64,000 nt of DNA from [Clostridium] saccharolyticum WM1 (GCF_000144625.1 NC_014376.1:3616001-3680000); one strand, 5' to 3'. Counted from the first letter of the stretch, positions 19,449 through 28,995 are shown. Made by a program: numbers and translations. Notes: generated by a model from the letters alone, not told the origin.

Positions 19449-20477
19449 ATGGGATTTCAATATGTAAACAATCTGCCAAGCCCGGAAGAAATCAAGGAAC
19501 GCTTTCCACTTCCGGCAGAATATCAAGCCCTTAAAATAGAACGAGACCAGGCCATCAGCGATGTACTCACCGGAAAAAGCGATAAATTTCTTGTGATTAT
19601 CGGTCCCTGCTCCGCTGACAATGAGGAATCTGTTTCAGATTATGTTAACCGACTTGTGGCTGTTCAGGAAAAAACAAAAGACCGCCTTATTCTTATTCCA
19701 AGAATCTATACCAACAAGCCCAGAACCACAGGCGAAGGATACAAGGGAATGCTTCATCAGCCTGACCCGGAAAAAAAGCCGGACATGCACGAAGGACTTA
19801 TCGCCATCCGCAGGATGCACATGAATGTGTTCTTAGAAACCGGATTATCCACAGCCGATGAGATGCTGTATCCGGAAAACCTGGGATATTTAGATGACAT
19901 TATGTCTTATATTGCCATTGGTGCCCGTTCCGTGGAAAACCAGCAGCACCGTCTGACCTCCAGCGCCTGTGACGTCGCCGTCGGCATGAAAAATCCGACC
20001 AGCGGAGACTTGTCCGTTATGCTTAACTCTGTTGTAGCTGCGCAGCAGGCCCACGATTTCACCTACAGAGGCTGGGAAGTGCGGAGCAAGGGCAATCCAT
20101 TGGCTCATACCATCCTTAGAGGCGCAGTCAACAAACACGGACAATGCATCCCTAACTACCACTTTGAAGACTTATTCCTCCTTCATGAGATGTACAGCCG
20201 CCGCAATCTGCAGAATCCGGCCTGCATCGTGGATACCAACCATTCTAATTCCAGCAAAAAATATAAGGAACAAATTCGTATTTCCAAGGAAATTCTACAC
20301 AGCAGAAAGCATTCCCCGGAGATTCGTTCCCTGGTTAAGGGCTTGATGATCGAAAGTTACATTGAACCCGGCTGCCAGAAGGTGGGCGAAGGCTTCTATG
20401 GTAAATCCATTACCGATCCCTGTCTGGGCTGGGAAGATTCTGAGCGCCTGATTTATGAGATCGCAGAAAATGCATAA
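19449..20477 (+). CDS. aroF: 3-deoxy-7-phosphoheptulonate synthase (class I, AroFGH type)
   Basis: First enzyme of the shikimate pathway, 342 aa, joining phosphoenolpyruvate and erythrose 4-phosphate. Motifs: IIGPCSADN, LIPRIYTNKPRTTGEGYKG, GARSVENQQHRLTSS, VGMKNPTSGD, IVDTNHSNSSKKY and GLMIESYIEPGCQ. These belong to the proteobacterial-style alpha class with an N-terminal extension (about 1-45) that in homologues takes part in feedback inhibition. GGAGGAT lies just upstream of the ATG. Single gene, ended by a strong bidirectional terminator; the paralogue number (aroF/G/H) cannot be assigned. Confidence 0.94.
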   Translation: MGFQYVNNLPSPEEIKERFPLPAEYQALKIERDQAISDVLTGKSDKFLVIIGPCSADNEESVSDYVNRLVAVQEKTKDRLILIPRIYTNKPRTTGEGYKGMLHQPDPEKKPDMHEGLIAIRRMHMNVFLETGLSTADEMLYPENLGYLDDIMSYIAIGARSVENQQHRLTSSACDVAVGMKNPTSGDLSVMLNSVVAAQQAHDFTYRGWEVRSKGNPLAHTILRGAVNKHGQCIPNYHFEDLFLLHEMYSRRNLQNPACIVDTNHSNSSKKYKEQIRISKEILHSRKHSPEIRSLVKGLMIESYIEPGCQKVGEGFYGKSITDPCLGWEDSERLIYEIAENA

Positions 20478-20508
20478 ATCATTATTTTACCCTTATGGAG
20501 TATCATCC

Positions 20509-20553
20509 AAAAGAGAGTTGATTTCAGCATACGCTGATGATCAACTCTCTTTT
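20509..20553. terminator. Bidirectional terminator between DAHP synthase and uppP
   Basis: Arms AAAAGAGAGTTGAT and ATCAACTCTCTTTT enclose a loop that itself contains a CAGC-ATAC-GCTG hairpin. The T tract suits the plus-strand gene, and the A-rich 5' arm gives a T tract on the minus strand. Confidence 0.85.
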
Positions 20554-20564
20554 CTTTCAACCCA

Positions 20565-21398
20565 TTAACCAAGGAGTGCCGTAATGATAAAGTACAAAAG
20601 CACCACTGCTCCCAGAACAATTCTGTAATATCCGAAGAATTTAAAATCATGCTGTCTGATATATCCCATTAAAAACTTAATAGAATAAACAGAAACCACA
20701 AAAGCTATCACCATGCCTAAAACCAAATAGAATACCTGAGGTCCTGTAAAACTCAGTCCATATTTCACGATCTTTAAAAAGCTGGCTCCAAACATGATGG
20801 GAATTCCCAGAAAAAAGGAAAACTCTGCGGAGGCTGGCCTGGAGCATCCTAAGATCATGGCTCCCAAAATGGTGGAACCCGATCGGGAAGTACCCGGAAT
20901 CAGGGACAAAAGCTGGAATAAGCCAATCCAGAGAGCCGTTTGATAAGAGATGTCCCCCACCTTCTGAACTTCAAAGCTCCGGTACTGGTTCCTGTTCTCA
21001 ATGACGATAAATAATACGCCATAGAGGATCAGGGTCGCTGCCACCACATAACCGTTCATCAGATATTCATCAAGGATGTCATCCACCAGAAATCCAATCA
21101 CTGCAGCAGGGATGCAGGCTAAAACGATTTTGGACCATAATATCAGGGTAGCCTGCTTCTGAACCGGTTTTTTCCTGACAGAAAAGGGATTGAGCTTATC
21201 AAAATACAGGACCAGCACTGCTAAAATGGCTCCCAGCTGGATCACTACCAGAAACATATTTTTAAAAGCCGTGGGCTGATTTAAGTGTATAATTTCATCC
21301 ACAAGGATCATGTGACCCGTACTGCTTATGGGAAGCCACTCCGTAAAGCCCTCCACAATTCCCAATACTATTACTTTTAAAATCTCAATGATATTCAT
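20565..21398 (-). CDS. uppP: Undecaprenyl-diphosphatase (UppP/BacA)
   Basis: Polytopic membrane enzyme of 277 aa that dephosphorylates undecaprenyl diphosphate to recycle the cell-wall lipid carrier; homologues give bacitracin tolerance. The two conserved regions are present: [20 protein letters not shown] (about 16-35) and [19 protein letters not shown] (about 166-184), with [17 protein letters not shown] after the second. Length and helix number are normal. It lies 17 bases after the ung start region on the same strand, so ung-uppP are probably cotranscribed. Confidence 0.95.
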   Translation of the reverse strand: MNIIEILKVIVLGIVEGFTEWLPISSTGHMILVDEIIHLNQPTAFKNMFLVVIQLGAILAVLVLYFDKLNPFSVRKKPVQKQATLILWSKIVLACIPAAVIGFLVDDILDEYLMNGYVVAATLILYGVLFIVIENRNQYRSFEVQKVGDISYQTALWIGLFQLLSLIPGTSRSGSTILGAMILGCSRPASAEFSFFLGIPIMFGASFLKIVKYGLSFTGPQVFYLVLGMVIAFVVSVYSIKFLMGYIRQHDFKFFGYYRIVLGAVVLLYFIITALLG

Positions 21399-21415
21399 TC
21401 CTTTCCCCCTGTTTA

Positions 21416-22090
21416 TTATATATTTTCAATCTGCCAGTCAATCGGCTCCAGCCCGTTGTCTTTTAAATAGGCATTGGTCCTGCTAAAGTGCCTGCATCCA
21501 AAAAATCCCCGGTAAGCGGAAAGCGGACTGGGATGAGGTGCTTCCAGAATTAAGTGCCTGGGGTTTGTGAGCATGGCCTTCTTGCTCTGAGCCGGACGTC
21601 CCCATAAAAGAAATACCATGGGCCGGTCCTGCTCATTTAAGATCTTAATGGCTGCATCTGTAAATGCTTCCCAGCCCATCCCCTGATGGGAATTGGCCGC
21701 ATGGGCCCGCACCGTAAGGACTGTATTAAGCAGCATGACCCCCTGATCCGCCCATTTTTTCAAATATCCGTTGTTTGGGATTTCGCAACCCAAATCTTCC
21801 TTAAGTTCCTGATAAATGTTCACAAGAGAAGGCGGGATATCCACATCAGGCTTTACGGAAAAACACAGCCCGTGGGCCTGCCCATTATTATGATAAGGAT
21901 CCTGCCCCAGAATCACTGCCTTTACCTTCGAAAGTGGGGTAAACTGAAATGCATTGAAAATGTCGTTTGGGTCCGGAAAAACCAAGGCCGTTTCATATTC
22001 ATGCTTCACCTTCTGATAAAGTTCCCTGTAATATGGCTTTTTAAACTCTCCGCTTAAGGGATCCAGCCAGTCGTTCTCTATTGCTCCCAT
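21416..22090 (-). CDS. ung: Uracil-DNA glycosylase, family 1
   Basis: Base-excision repair enzyme of 224 aa. The water-activating loop [18 protein letters not shown] (about 66-83, Asp68) and the DNA-intercalating [13 protein letters not shown] loop are both intact, as is [13 protein letters not shown]. Length is typical for Ung. It removes uracil from DNA after cytosine deamination or misincorporation. The ATG follows AGGAG. Upstream is hisF with 70 bases between; downstream uppP. Confidence 0.96.
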   Translation of the reverse strand: MGAIENDWLDPLSGEFKKPYYRELYQKVKHEYETALVFPDPNDIFNAFQFTPLSKVKAVILGQDPYHNNGQAHGLCFSVKPDVDIPPSLVNIYQELKEDLGCEIPNNGYLKKWADQGVMLLNTVLTVRAHAANSHQGMGWEAFTDAAIKILNEQDRPMVFLLWGRPAQSKKAMLTNPRHLILEAPHPSPLSAYRGFFGCRHFSRTNAYLKDNGLEPIDWQIENI

Positions 22091-22160
22091 TTTTTCTCCT
22101 TTGTTTTTTCCCGGGAAAATCCTATTTTCCCATACTCCTGTTTTTGTTTTTCTTTCGGTC

Positions 22161-22922
22161 TTAAATCCTTACCGGTACTCCCATTTGGTCCAAAAACCGT
22201 TTTAATTCCATGATTTCCAGCTCCTTGTAATGGAAAAGAGACGCAGCCAGGGCCGCATCAGCCTTTCCTTTTGTCAGGGCACTGTAAAAATGGTCTATGG
22301 TGCCTGCACCTCCTGAAGCGATTACAGGCACAGAAACATGTTCCGCAATGATCCGGTTCAGTTCGTCATCATATCCGGCCTTGGTCCCGTCACAGTCCAT
22401 GCTGGTAAGGAGAATCTCTCCTGCTCCCAGACTGTCCGCCTTTACGGCCCATTCCACCGCATCAAGCCCTGTATCCATCCGGCCTCCGTTCTTATAAACG
22501 TTCCAGCCGCTTCCATCTGCTCTCCTTCTGGCATCAATGGCAACCACAACGCACTGACGTCCGAACTTGCCGGCAGCATCAGAGATCAGCTCCGGAGTAT
22601 GAATGGCTGAGGAATTAATGGATATCTTATCCGCACCTTCCCTTAACAGCATTTTAAAATCCTCTACCGTACGGATCCCGCCTCCAACGGTAAAGGGGAT
22701 AAACACCTTTTCCGCCACCCGGCGGACCATCTCCACCACCGTATTCCGGTTATCGGAAGATGCAGTGATATCAAGAAATACCAGCTCATCGGCACCGGCC
22801 CTGTCATAAGCTGCTGCGATCTCCACCGGATCGCCTGCATCCTTTAAGTTCACAAAATTAACGCCCTTTACCACCCTTCCGTCTTTGACATCCAGGCATG
22901 GAATGATCCTCTTCGTAAGCAT
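22161..22922 (-). CDS. hisF: Imidazole glycerol phosphate synthase, cyclase subunit
   Basis: TIM-barrel cyclase of 253 aa in histidine biosynthesis. It closes the imidazole ring using ammonia from HisH. Catalytic aspartates are Asp11 in [16 protein letters not shown] and the Asp in VVAIDARR (about 130). Phosphate loops [28 protein letters not shown] and [11 protein letters not shown] are intact. It follows hisH by ten bases. The rest of the his pathway is not in the window, so this is a split his locus. Confidence 0.96.
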   Translation of the reverse strand: MLTKRIIPCLDVKDGRVVKGVNFVNLKDAGDPVEIAAAYDRAGADELVFLDITASSDNRNTVVEMVRRVAEKVFIPFTVGGGIRTVEDFKMLLREGADKISINSSAIHTPELISDAAGKFGRQCVVVAIDARRRADGSGWNVYKNGGRMDTGLDAVEWAVKADSLGAGEILLTSMDCDGTKAGYDDELNRIIAEHVSVPVIASGGAGTIDHFYSALTKGKADAALAASLFHYKELEIMELKRFLDQMGVPVRI

Positions 22923-22932
22923 CCGGCACCTC

Positions 22933-23541
22933 CTAAGTCAGTTCAATGAAATTTTTAATAATCTTTAAACCGGTATCGCTGCTCTTTTCCGGATGAAATT
23001 GACAGGCAAAAAGGTTCCCCCGTTCCACAGATGCCCCGAACCTGACTCCGTACTCCGCGGATGCCGCCACATGGTCTTCCCTGTCTGCCTCTAAATAATA
23101 TGAGTGGACAAAATACACATATGCCCCGGAATCTATCCCTTTGAAAAGTCTTGCGCCGGGCTTTATCTCCAGACGGTTCCACCCCATATGGGGAACTTTA
23201 AGCCCCTGCATATCCGGGAATCTCACAATCCTGCCGGGAAGCAGGGAAAGCCCTTTGACCCCTTCGCATTCCTCACTGCTATCAAAAAAGAGCTGAAGCC
23301 CTAAGCATATCCCAAGAAATGGTGTTCCCTTAGAAACCACCTGATGGATCACATCCACCAGTCCATACTGATGGAGCTTTTCCATTGCGTCTCCAAAGGC
23401 CCCCACACCAGGCAGAATCACCTTATCTGCAGAAAGGAGGACCTCCTTGTCCCGGCTCACCACCGGCATTTCCCCCAATGCGGTCAGGGCTTTCTCCACA
23501 CTTTTCAAGTTTCCAGCATCGTAGTCGATTATTGCAATCAT
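22933..23541 (-). CDS. hisH: Imidazole glycerol phosphate synthase, glutamine amidotransferase subunit
   Basis: Class I glutaminase of 202 aa, partner of HisF. The oxyanion strand reads [14 protein letters not shown], the nucleophile Cys lies in [12 protein letters not shown], and the His/Glu pair in [13 protein letters not shown] start at the ATG at 23541 behind AGAGGTG; the longer frame begins with the GTG inside that site. Two-gene unit hisH-hisF, then ung. Confidence 0.95.
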   Translation of the reverse strand: MIAIIDYDAGNLKSVEKALTALGEMPVVSRDKEVLLSADKVILPGVGAFGDAMEKLHQYGLVDVIHQVVSKGTPFLGICLGLQLFFDSSEECEGVKGLSLLPGRIVRFPDMQGLKVPHMGWNRLEIKPGARLFKGIDSGAYVYFVHSYYLEADREDHVAASAEYGVRFGASVERGNLFACQFHPEKSSDTGLKIIKNFIELT

Positions 23542-23612
23542 GGCCGTCACCTCTTTACGCCTTTTTTCAACATTTTAACACAGAGGCATACAATGTACAA
23601 CGCAAAATATGA

Positions 23613-24230
23613 CTATAAATTCCGAAAGAATTCCAGAGAATTTTCTGAAACACCAGCAGCCTTTCCCTTTACGGTCTCCGGAAGCTGGGATAGGCTTTCG
23701 TGGATCCGGTACATATATGCCTTTTTATTTATTGACACAGTCTTCTCAAAAGGCCAGCGGATCACCGTGGGAGTCTTAAAACCCACCCCCAGTTCCAAAA
23801 CCAGAAGTCTTTTGTTAAGGGTCCCTGCCAGCCATGTTGTGTAGGCCTTCCACTGGGGAAGATAGCCCTCTTCTATGTAGTTCTCCGCCTCTATGGTATT
23901 GCCTGTAAGGGGAGCATTGCAATGGGGACAGATATCATTGAGTATCTCATCCGGTTCCCAGATATCCTTTGTACAGGATTTGGAGCACTGCCTCCATGTC
24001 ACATTTCCGCAGGGCGCCACGATCCGGCTTTTTTCCAAAGTCGACTTAAATATCTCTCCATCAGTGACTGTGGTCACAATAAAATAGTCCTTATCCTTAA
24101 TAAGCCTGTCCAGCTTTTCGTAAAGACTTTTCATATCCGGTACGCTTTCAGACTTCCATTCCTCTCCCATACCGATCAAAAGCTTTTCGCAAGCTTCTAT
24201 TTCTCCTAAAATCCGTTCCTGATCAGTCAT
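23613..24230 (-). CDS. Degenerate sirtuin-like protein lacking the NAD-binding N-terminus
   Basis: Protein of 205 aa resembling the C-terminal two thirds of a clostridial SIR2-family protein. Seen: DKDYFIVTTVTDGEIFKS, where sirtuins have TTNVD-type residues; a four-cysteine zinc cluster formed by RQCSKSC and ICPHC; and LLVLELGVGFKTPTVIRWPFE, the usual late strand of this family. Missing: the GAGxS loop that binds NAD and the Asn of TTNVD. Start taken at the ATG at 24230 behind AAGGTGG. I infer it is not an active deacylase; it may bind a ligand or protein through the zinc domain. Confidence 0.6.
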   Translation of the reverse strand: MTDQERILGEIEACEKLLIGMGEEWKSESVPDMKSLYEKLDRLIKDKDYFIVTTVTDGEIFKSTLEKSRIVAPCGNVTWRQCSKSCTKDIWEPDEILNDICPHCNAPLTGNTIEAENYIEEGYLPQWKAYTTWLAGTLNKRLLVLELGVGFKTPTVIRWPFEKTVSINKKAYMYRIHESLSQLPETVKGKAAGVSENSLEFFRNL

Positions 24231-24329
24231 ATGCATCCACCTTCTTTTCCTAACGTTTCCCATTAAGTATACATCAAAGGGGATTTTATGAAAAGATGGA
24301 AATTCTGTCCTTGCGGCCTCCCATGAATC

Positions 24330-24453
24330 TATGCTATACTAATCCATGCATTTAGTCAAATAACCTGGGCAAGCTGCAGAGTGTTTGGCCATTGCCGGAT
24401 TTTTGAATCAGCCGGATATGCAGGCATATCCTCTTGATCCATTATCATGCAAA
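24330..24453 (+). promoter_or_regulatory. Leader of the DUF4430/ECF pair with a conserved hairpin repeat
   Basis: TATACT near 24334 with TTGCGG 18 bases upstream is a plausible promoter. Downstream, 24397-24453 folds as GGATATG-CAGG-CATATCC and is about four-fifths identical to 36043-36099 in the hydrogenase operon. I looked for the cobalamin riboswitch core and did not find it. Confidence 0.4.
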
Positions 24454-24478
24454 TAATAAAAAAGGAAGTCAGCAGATT

Positions 24479-24910
24479 ATGAATAAATTTAAGAGGCTTT
24501 CTCCCTTTTTGGGAGGCTGTGCTGCCATCGCGGTCCTGGCGCTGCTGTTGGTCATATATACCCTGACAAAACCGGTTCCCATGGCCGGAACAAAAAGCAT
24601 TTCCATTGAAGTGGTATATGAAAACGGGGTAAAGGACCACTACCAGATCACTACGGAAGCGCAGTTTCTGTTAGAGGCACTGAATTCCGTACCAAATTTT
24701 CAAATCGACGGAACCACTACTGAAGAACTGGGCCTTATGGTCACCACGATTAACGGAAAACGGGCAGACTACCAAAAGGACGGCGCCTACTGGGCTTTGC
24801 TCTGCGACGGGGAACCCTGCAGCTATGGAGTGAGCCGGCAAGCCATCAAGGATGGCGAGCTATACACCTTTCAATATACCCTGTCCTCTGAGGAAAACAA
24901 AAAATCATGA
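24479..24910 (+). CDS. DUF4430 domain protein, membrane-anchored
   Basis: Protein of 143 aa. An N-terminal membrane anchor (about 10-28, GGCAAIAVLALLLVIYTL) is followed by an extracellular DUF4430 domain, with ITTEAQFLLEALNSVPNF, LMVTTINGKRADYQKDGAYWALLCDGEPCSYGVSRQAIKDGE. This domain also occurs at the end of transcobalamin-type proteins. The gene overlaps the ECF S-component gene by four bases (ATGA), so the two very likely act together as a binding protein and transporter specificity subunit. Start at 24479, the first ATG after GGAAG; an upstream in-frame ATG at 24434 has no site. Confidence 0.75.
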   Translation: MNKFKRLSPFLGGCAAIAVLALLLVIYTLTKPVPMAGTKSISIEVVYENGVKDHYQITTEAQFLLEALNSVPNFQIDGTTTEELGLMVTTINGKRADYQKDGAYWALLCDGEPCSYGVSRQAIKDGELYTFQYTLSSEENKKS

Positions 24911-25428
24911 AAAACCATTTCCTGCTTACCACCAGGGAGCTGGTATTGGATGCACTGCTTTCAGCCCTTTTATTTGTCAGCCAGGCAGGCTTGTCCTGGC
25001 TGCCTAACGTAGAACTGGTATCCTTGCTTCTCATTTTATACACCCTGGTATTCCGCAAACACGTATGGCTCATCCTGTACGTGTTTGTTGTATTGGAAGG
25101 TCTTGTCTACGGTTTCGGCCCCTGGTGGTTTTCTTATTTATATGTGTGGCCCATTCTTCCCGGCGCCGTATTCCTAATCTATAAAAACAAGACTCCAAAG
25201 CCCTTTGGAATATCCCTGCTTTCCGCTATCTTTGGAATGCTGTTCGGATTATTCTGCTCCGGATTCTACCTTATTGCCGGAGGCATCGGCGGAGCCCTCA
25301 CCTGGTGGACGGCAGGGATCCCGTATGATATCGTCCACGGAACCAGCAATTTCTTTCTGTCCCTCGTATTGTTTCAGCCGTTATACCGGCTGCTCACCAC
25401 ATTAAAACGAGATCTATTACAGCGATAA
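24907..25428 (+). CDS. ECF transporter S component
   Basis: Hydrophobic protein of 173 aa with five or six helices, the size of an energy-coupling-factor substrate-binding subunit. It starts KNHFLLTTRELVLDALLSALLFVSQ, similar to many S components, and has the conserved-looking stretch WPILPGAVFLIYK and a glycine-rich FYLIAGGIGGALTWW. No coupling ATPase or EcfT is adjacent, so it probably shares a common ECF module. Substrate unknown; the DUF4430 partner suggests a vitamin-like compound, but this is inference. Confidence 0.75.
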   Translation: MKNHFLLTTRELVLDALLSALLFVSQAGLSWLPNVELVSLLLILYTLVFRKHVWLILYVFVVLEGLVYGFGPWWFSYLYVWPILPGAVFLIYKNKTPKPFGISLLSAIFGMLFGLFCSGFYLIAGGIGGALTWWTAGIPYDIVHGTSNFFLSLVLFQPLYRLLTTLKRDLLQR

Positions 25429-25442
25429 AGGAGTTTATGCTT

Positions 25443-26648
25443 ATGGAAACTGCAACCGTAAAATTAAAAAAAGGAGAAGGCCGCTCTTTAAAAGCCGGCG
25501 GCCCGTGGATCTATGACAATGAAATTGATGCCATCACCGGAGATTATACCAACGGGGATATGGTATCCGTAGAAGACTTTGACGGCTATTTCCTGGGCCA
25601 TGGCTTCATTAATACCAATTCCAAGCTCACCGTCCGCATCATGTCCCGGAAAAAAGATGCGGCAGTAGACGAAGACTTTCTGGAAATGAGGGTCCGCAAT
25701 GCCTGGGAATACCGGAAGGCAACCGTGGATACATCCTGCTGCCGCCTGATATTCGGGGAGGCCGACTTCCTTCCTGGAATCGTGGTTGACAAGTTCGGCC
25801 ATGTCCTTGTGGTGGAATCCCTGGCCCTTGGCATTGACCGCCTTAAGCCTGTGATACTGGAAAAACTGAAAAAAGTTCTAAAAGAGGATGGCATAGAAAT
25901 ACAGGGGATCTACGAGCGAAGCGACGCCAAGGTCCGCCTTCAGGAAGGTATGGAGCGGATAAAAGGATTCATCGGCCCCTCCTTTGACACAAAGGTGGAG
26001 ATCACGGAAAATGGAGTCAAGTACTTAGTTGACGTCCAGGATGGACAGAAAACAGGATTTTTCCTTGACCAGAAATACAACCGTCTTGCCATCCAGCGCC
26101 TTTGCAAGGACAAGCGGGTTCTTGACTGCTTCACCCACACCGGTTCCTTTGCACTAAACGCCGGTATTGCCGGAGCAAGGGAAGTCCTTGGCGTGGATGC
26201 CTCGGAGCTTGGCATTGCCCAGGCAAAGGAAAACGCCGAATTAAACGGATTATCTCACCGGGTGGCCTTTCAGTGTGCCGATGTTTTTGAGCTTCTTCCT
26301 GAGCTTGAGAAAAACGGGGAGAAATTCGATGTGGTGATCCTGGACCCTCCTGCTTTCACAAAATCCAGGAATTCTGTGAAAAATGCAGTAAAAGGCTACC
26401 GGGAAATCAACCTGCGGGGCATGAAACTGGTCAAAGACGGCGGCTATTTAGCCACCTGCTCCTGCTCTCATTTCATGACTCCTGAGCTTTTCACCAAAAC
26501 CATCCGGGAGGCAGCCGCAAACGTCCACAAACGCCTGCGCCAGGTGGAATACAGGACCCAGGCCGCCGACCATCCTATTCTATGGGCAGGAGAAGAGACT
26601 TCCTATTACCTGAAATTTTACATTTTCCAGGTCTGTGACGAGAAATAA
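25443..26648 (+). CDS. Class I SAM-dependent rRNA methyltransferase, RlmI/RlmK-like
   Basis: Protein of 401 aa. The N-terminal PUA domain (about 1-75) begins VKLKKGEGRSLKAGGPWIYDNEI. A central RFM-type linker has LIFGEADFLPGIVVDKFG. The C-terminal Rossmann methyltransferase has KTGFFLDQKYNR, VLDCFTHTGSFALNAGIAGA (SAM loop) and DVVILDPPAFTKS, the DPP motif of m5C-type enzymes. Homologues make m5C in 23S rRNA. ATG at 25443 is nine bases from GGAG; an earlier ATG at 25437 is only three. It follows the ECF gene by 14 bases. Confidence 0.9.
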   Translation: METATVKLKKGEGRSLKAGGPWIYDNEIDAITGDYTNGDMVSVEDFDGYFLGHGFINTNSKLTVRIMSRKKDAAVDEDFLEMRVRNAWEYRKATVDTSCCRLIFGEADFLPGIVVDKFGHVLVVESLALGIDRLKPVILEKLKKVLKEDGIEIQGIYERSDAKVRLQEGMERIKGFIGPSFDTKVEITENGVKYLVDVQDGQKTGFFLDQKYNRLAIQRLCKDKRVLDCFTHTGSFALNAGIAGAREVLGVDASELGIAQAKENAELNGLSHRVAFQCADVFELLPELEKNGEKFDVVILDPPAFTKSRNSVKNAVKGYREINLRGMKLVKDGGYLATCSCSHFMTPELFTKTIREAAANVHKRLRQVEYRTQAADHPILWAGEETSYYLKFYIFQVCDEK

Positions 26649-26680
26649 CCGGAATTCACCTGACTTTGAAGCATTTGGGA

Positions 26681-27841
26681 TCAAACTGGAAAGGTTCTCC
26701 CTTTCCCCAGCAGCGAGGCGGCTTCCATCATATTTTTTATGATGGGTACACCAAACGGACAGCGTTCTTCGCAGCTGCCGCATGCGACACACTCATCCCC
26801 CCCATGAAGAAGGCTTTGATAATGGGAACGTATGGAGGGCGGGACAGCTTCTTGATCAAGCCGTGCAATATCCAGGTATTTGTTGACAGCGGCAATCTCT
26901 ATTCCAGAGGGGCAAGGCTGGCAATGTCCGCAATAGACGCAATTTCCCTGAAAGACACTATGCACTTCGTTATAAATCCAGGTATAATCCTTTTCAGTAT
27001 CAGCCGCTAAAAGGTAACTCATGGTGTCACTCACTTCATCCCTTGTTTTACAGCCTGCCAGAACGCTGGCCACCGCTGGCCTTGAGAGTGCATAATGGAT
27101 ACACTGCGGCGGAGTCATGGGCCTGCTGTAAGGCGTATGTTCCGGTGAAAGCAGTTTGCCGCCGCCATAGGTTTTCATCACGGTAATTCCAATTTGCTTT
27201 TGGTTACAAAGCTTATATAATTCCGCACGTATGGGATCAATTCCGTTAAATGCCCCTGACTGGAAGCCATGATCAAGACATTCAAAAATGCTCGCCTGGG
27301 ATGAGAGCATATCAAAGGCAGGATTAATGCTGAACATCATCATCTCCGGCACTCCAGTGTGAATGACCTTCATTGCGGTTTCAGGATTGTGAGAGCTAAA
27401 ACCAATATGCCTGATATCGCCTTGCTGTTTCAGCCGCTCCACATATGCGGCAAAATCCGTCTCAAAAACATTTTTATAGTCCTGCTCCGAATCAATAAAA
27501 AACATCATTCCAAAATCTATGTAGCCGAAAATCTTCAGCAGTTCTTCAAAATACCGCTTCACCACAGGCAAGTCACGACTGATATCGTACTGCATATTTA
27601 GATTCGTGGAACCGATATGTCCTTGCAGCATCACCTGGTCACGCCTATTGCCAAGCGCTTTTGCAATGTTTTCACGCACTTCTGTGCCGGGCATAAAAAC
27701 ATCCATAAGATTAACGCCATGCTCAAGTGCGGCATCAATGGTTTCCTTTACCTGATCATATGACTTTCCGTCAAGATGTTCGCACCCAAGGCCAATCACA
27801 CTTGCTTGTTTGCCGGTTTTCCCGATCTCTCTGTATTCCAT
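26681..27841 (-). CDS. Aldo/keto reductase with C-terminal 4Fe-4S domain
   Basis: Oxidoreductase of 386 aa: AKR TIM barrel (about 1-280) followed by a ferredoxin domain with CVYCGHCQPCPSGIEI and CVACGSCEERCPFGVP. The barrel starts MEYREIGKTGKQASVIGLGCEHLDG and contains HIGFSSHNPETAMK. The usual AKR Tyr and Lys are not evident: the segment after GVNLMDVF lacks Tyr, and VMLQGHIGS stands where TK is expected. This branch of clostridial Fe-S AKRs may use flavodoxin or ferredoxin electrons; the reaction is unknown. Convergent with the methyltransferase gene. Confidence 0.82.
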   Translation of the reverse strand: MEYREIGKTGKQASVIGLGCEHLDGKSYDQVKETIDAALEHGVNLMDVFMPGTEVRENIAKALGNRRDQVMLQGHIGSTNLNMQYDISRDLPVVKRYFEELLKIFGYIDFGMMFFIDSEQDYKNVFETDFAAYVERLKQQGDIRHIGFSSHNPETAMKVIHTGVPEMMMFSINPAFDMLSSQASIFECLDHGFQSGAFNGIDPIRAELYKLCNQKQIGITVMKTYGGGKLLSPEHTPYSRPMTPPQCIHYALSRPAVASVLAGCKTRDEVSDTMSYLLAADTEKDYTWIYNEVHSVFQGNCVYCGHCQPCPSGIEIAAVNKYLDIARLDQEAVPPSIRSHYQSLLHGGDECVACGSCEERCPFGVPIIKNMMEAASLLGKGRTFPV

Positions 27842-28018
27842 ATCATTACCCCCTAATTTGAATTATCTAAAGCCCTTTCGCAAATTATAAGCATTATGAA
27901 TCATTATAACGGTTATATCAACACATGTAAATATAGAAGTCCAGATATGGGCTGGCCCTATGAAACAGTACTGCTATTCCTGAAAATAACGTTCATATAG
28001 CAGGCTGGAGTTTATAAA

Positions 28019-28063
28019 GCATACCGCCCAATCAATTCGTTTCTAATTAATTGGGCGGTATGC
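28019..28063 (-). terminator. Terminator of the YtrA-type ABC operon
   Basis: GCATACCGCCCAAT and ATTGGGCGGTATGC form a 14-bp stem with a loop of about 17 bases; TTTATAAA follows on the minus strand. It lies between the ABC permease stop and the aldo/keto reductase gene. Confidence 0.7.
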
Positions 28064-28105
28064 TTTGGATGATTTTTCAAATGATTAATAAGATTCTGTT
28101 TTCAA

Positions 28106-28978
28106 TTACTCCAGATTAAGCCGCTTAGACAAGATACGTTCCGTGCCGAAAAAGAATATTGCCAGCTGGATTGCACTGTAAATAATTGAACCAAGGAAGG
28201 TCGTGTGGAGAACAAAGGCCATCCCCTGTACGTCAGGCATTGTTTCGATCATACGGAAAAATGATTGAAAAGCCGGTACTTTTGACAGTACGATCATTCC
28301 TAAGCCGTTAATAAAGCTAAATAGCATAGAAATTGCAATAAAGGCCACAACAGACATCATCACGCGGTGCTTGTTTGAAAGGTGCCCCAGCGCCATGGAA
28401 AAATACATATGGTAAAGCTTCACCAGTCCGCTTACAATGATAACAACCATCAGCTCAAATACAAGCAGCGGCCAGGACGGAACCTGAGCAAATCCCCGGT
28501 TGACCGCAGCCCATATCTGGGGATCGGTCAATGCCGTAAAAAATTTGGCGGGACCCACAGTGCCCAGAACCAGTATAAAAATTGATAAGAATGCCGTAAA
28601 AGCACTGGCCAGGGACATTCCAAATGCAACCGTACCTTTTGCTGCAACCAGCTGCCAGGGCTTCACCGGCAGGGTAAACATCAAATAGCCTTCATCGCAA
28701 AGAAGTCCTTTGTAAAATCTCTGAATGACGATGATCAGTGTCAGTACACTCAGCGCCACCAGAACACCAAAGTAAGCGATCACGGAGACCGTCTGAATCA
28801 GTCTGAGAAGACCACGGCCAAAGCTGAGACCAGTCATCAGCCCGTCATAATAGCCATTGGCCAGGGAGCCGATTCCCATAAACGCATTAAGTATGGATAT
28901 GACGATAACCGCCAGATAAATAGGCGCAAGCGTGCGCGCAATGGATTTAAATTCGTATTTGCAAAGTTTGCCAAACAT
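28106..28978 (-). CDS. ABC-2 type transporter permease
   Basis: Membrane protein of 290 aa with six predicted helices. It begins MFGKLCKYEFKSIARTLAPIYL, the usual cytoplasmic opening of these permeases, and carries FYKGLLCDEGYLMFTLPVKPWQLVAAKG, a conserved loop typical of the clostridial YtrA-regulated ABC permeases. It pairs with the ATPase 17 bases upstream. The substrate is unknown; related operons respond to cell-wall-active peptides. Confidence 0.82.
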   Translation of the reverse strand: MFGKLCKYEFKSIARTLAPIYLAVIVISILNAFMGIGSLANGYYDGLMTGLSFGRGLLRLIQTVSVIAYFGVLVALSVLTLIIVIQRFYKGLLCDEGYLMFTLPVKPWQLVAAKGTVAFGMSLASAFTAFLSIFILVLGTVGPAKFFTALTDPQIWAAVNRGFAQVPSWPLLVFELMVVIIVSGLVKLYHMYFSMALGHLSNKHRVMMSVVAFIAISMLFSFINGLGMIVLSKVPAFQSFFRMIETMPDVQGMAFVLHTTFLGSIIYSAIQLAIFFFGTERILSKRLNLE

Positions 28979-28995
28979 TTTGTTTCCTCCTTTTG

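Noticed and set aside
19233..19526. 97-codon minus-strand frame overlapping the DAHP synthase start
   Set aside because: It overlaps two well-supported genes and has no family features.
24300..24478. Cobalamin riboswitch before the DUF4430/ECF pair
   Set aside because: The conserved B12 box and core could not be found.
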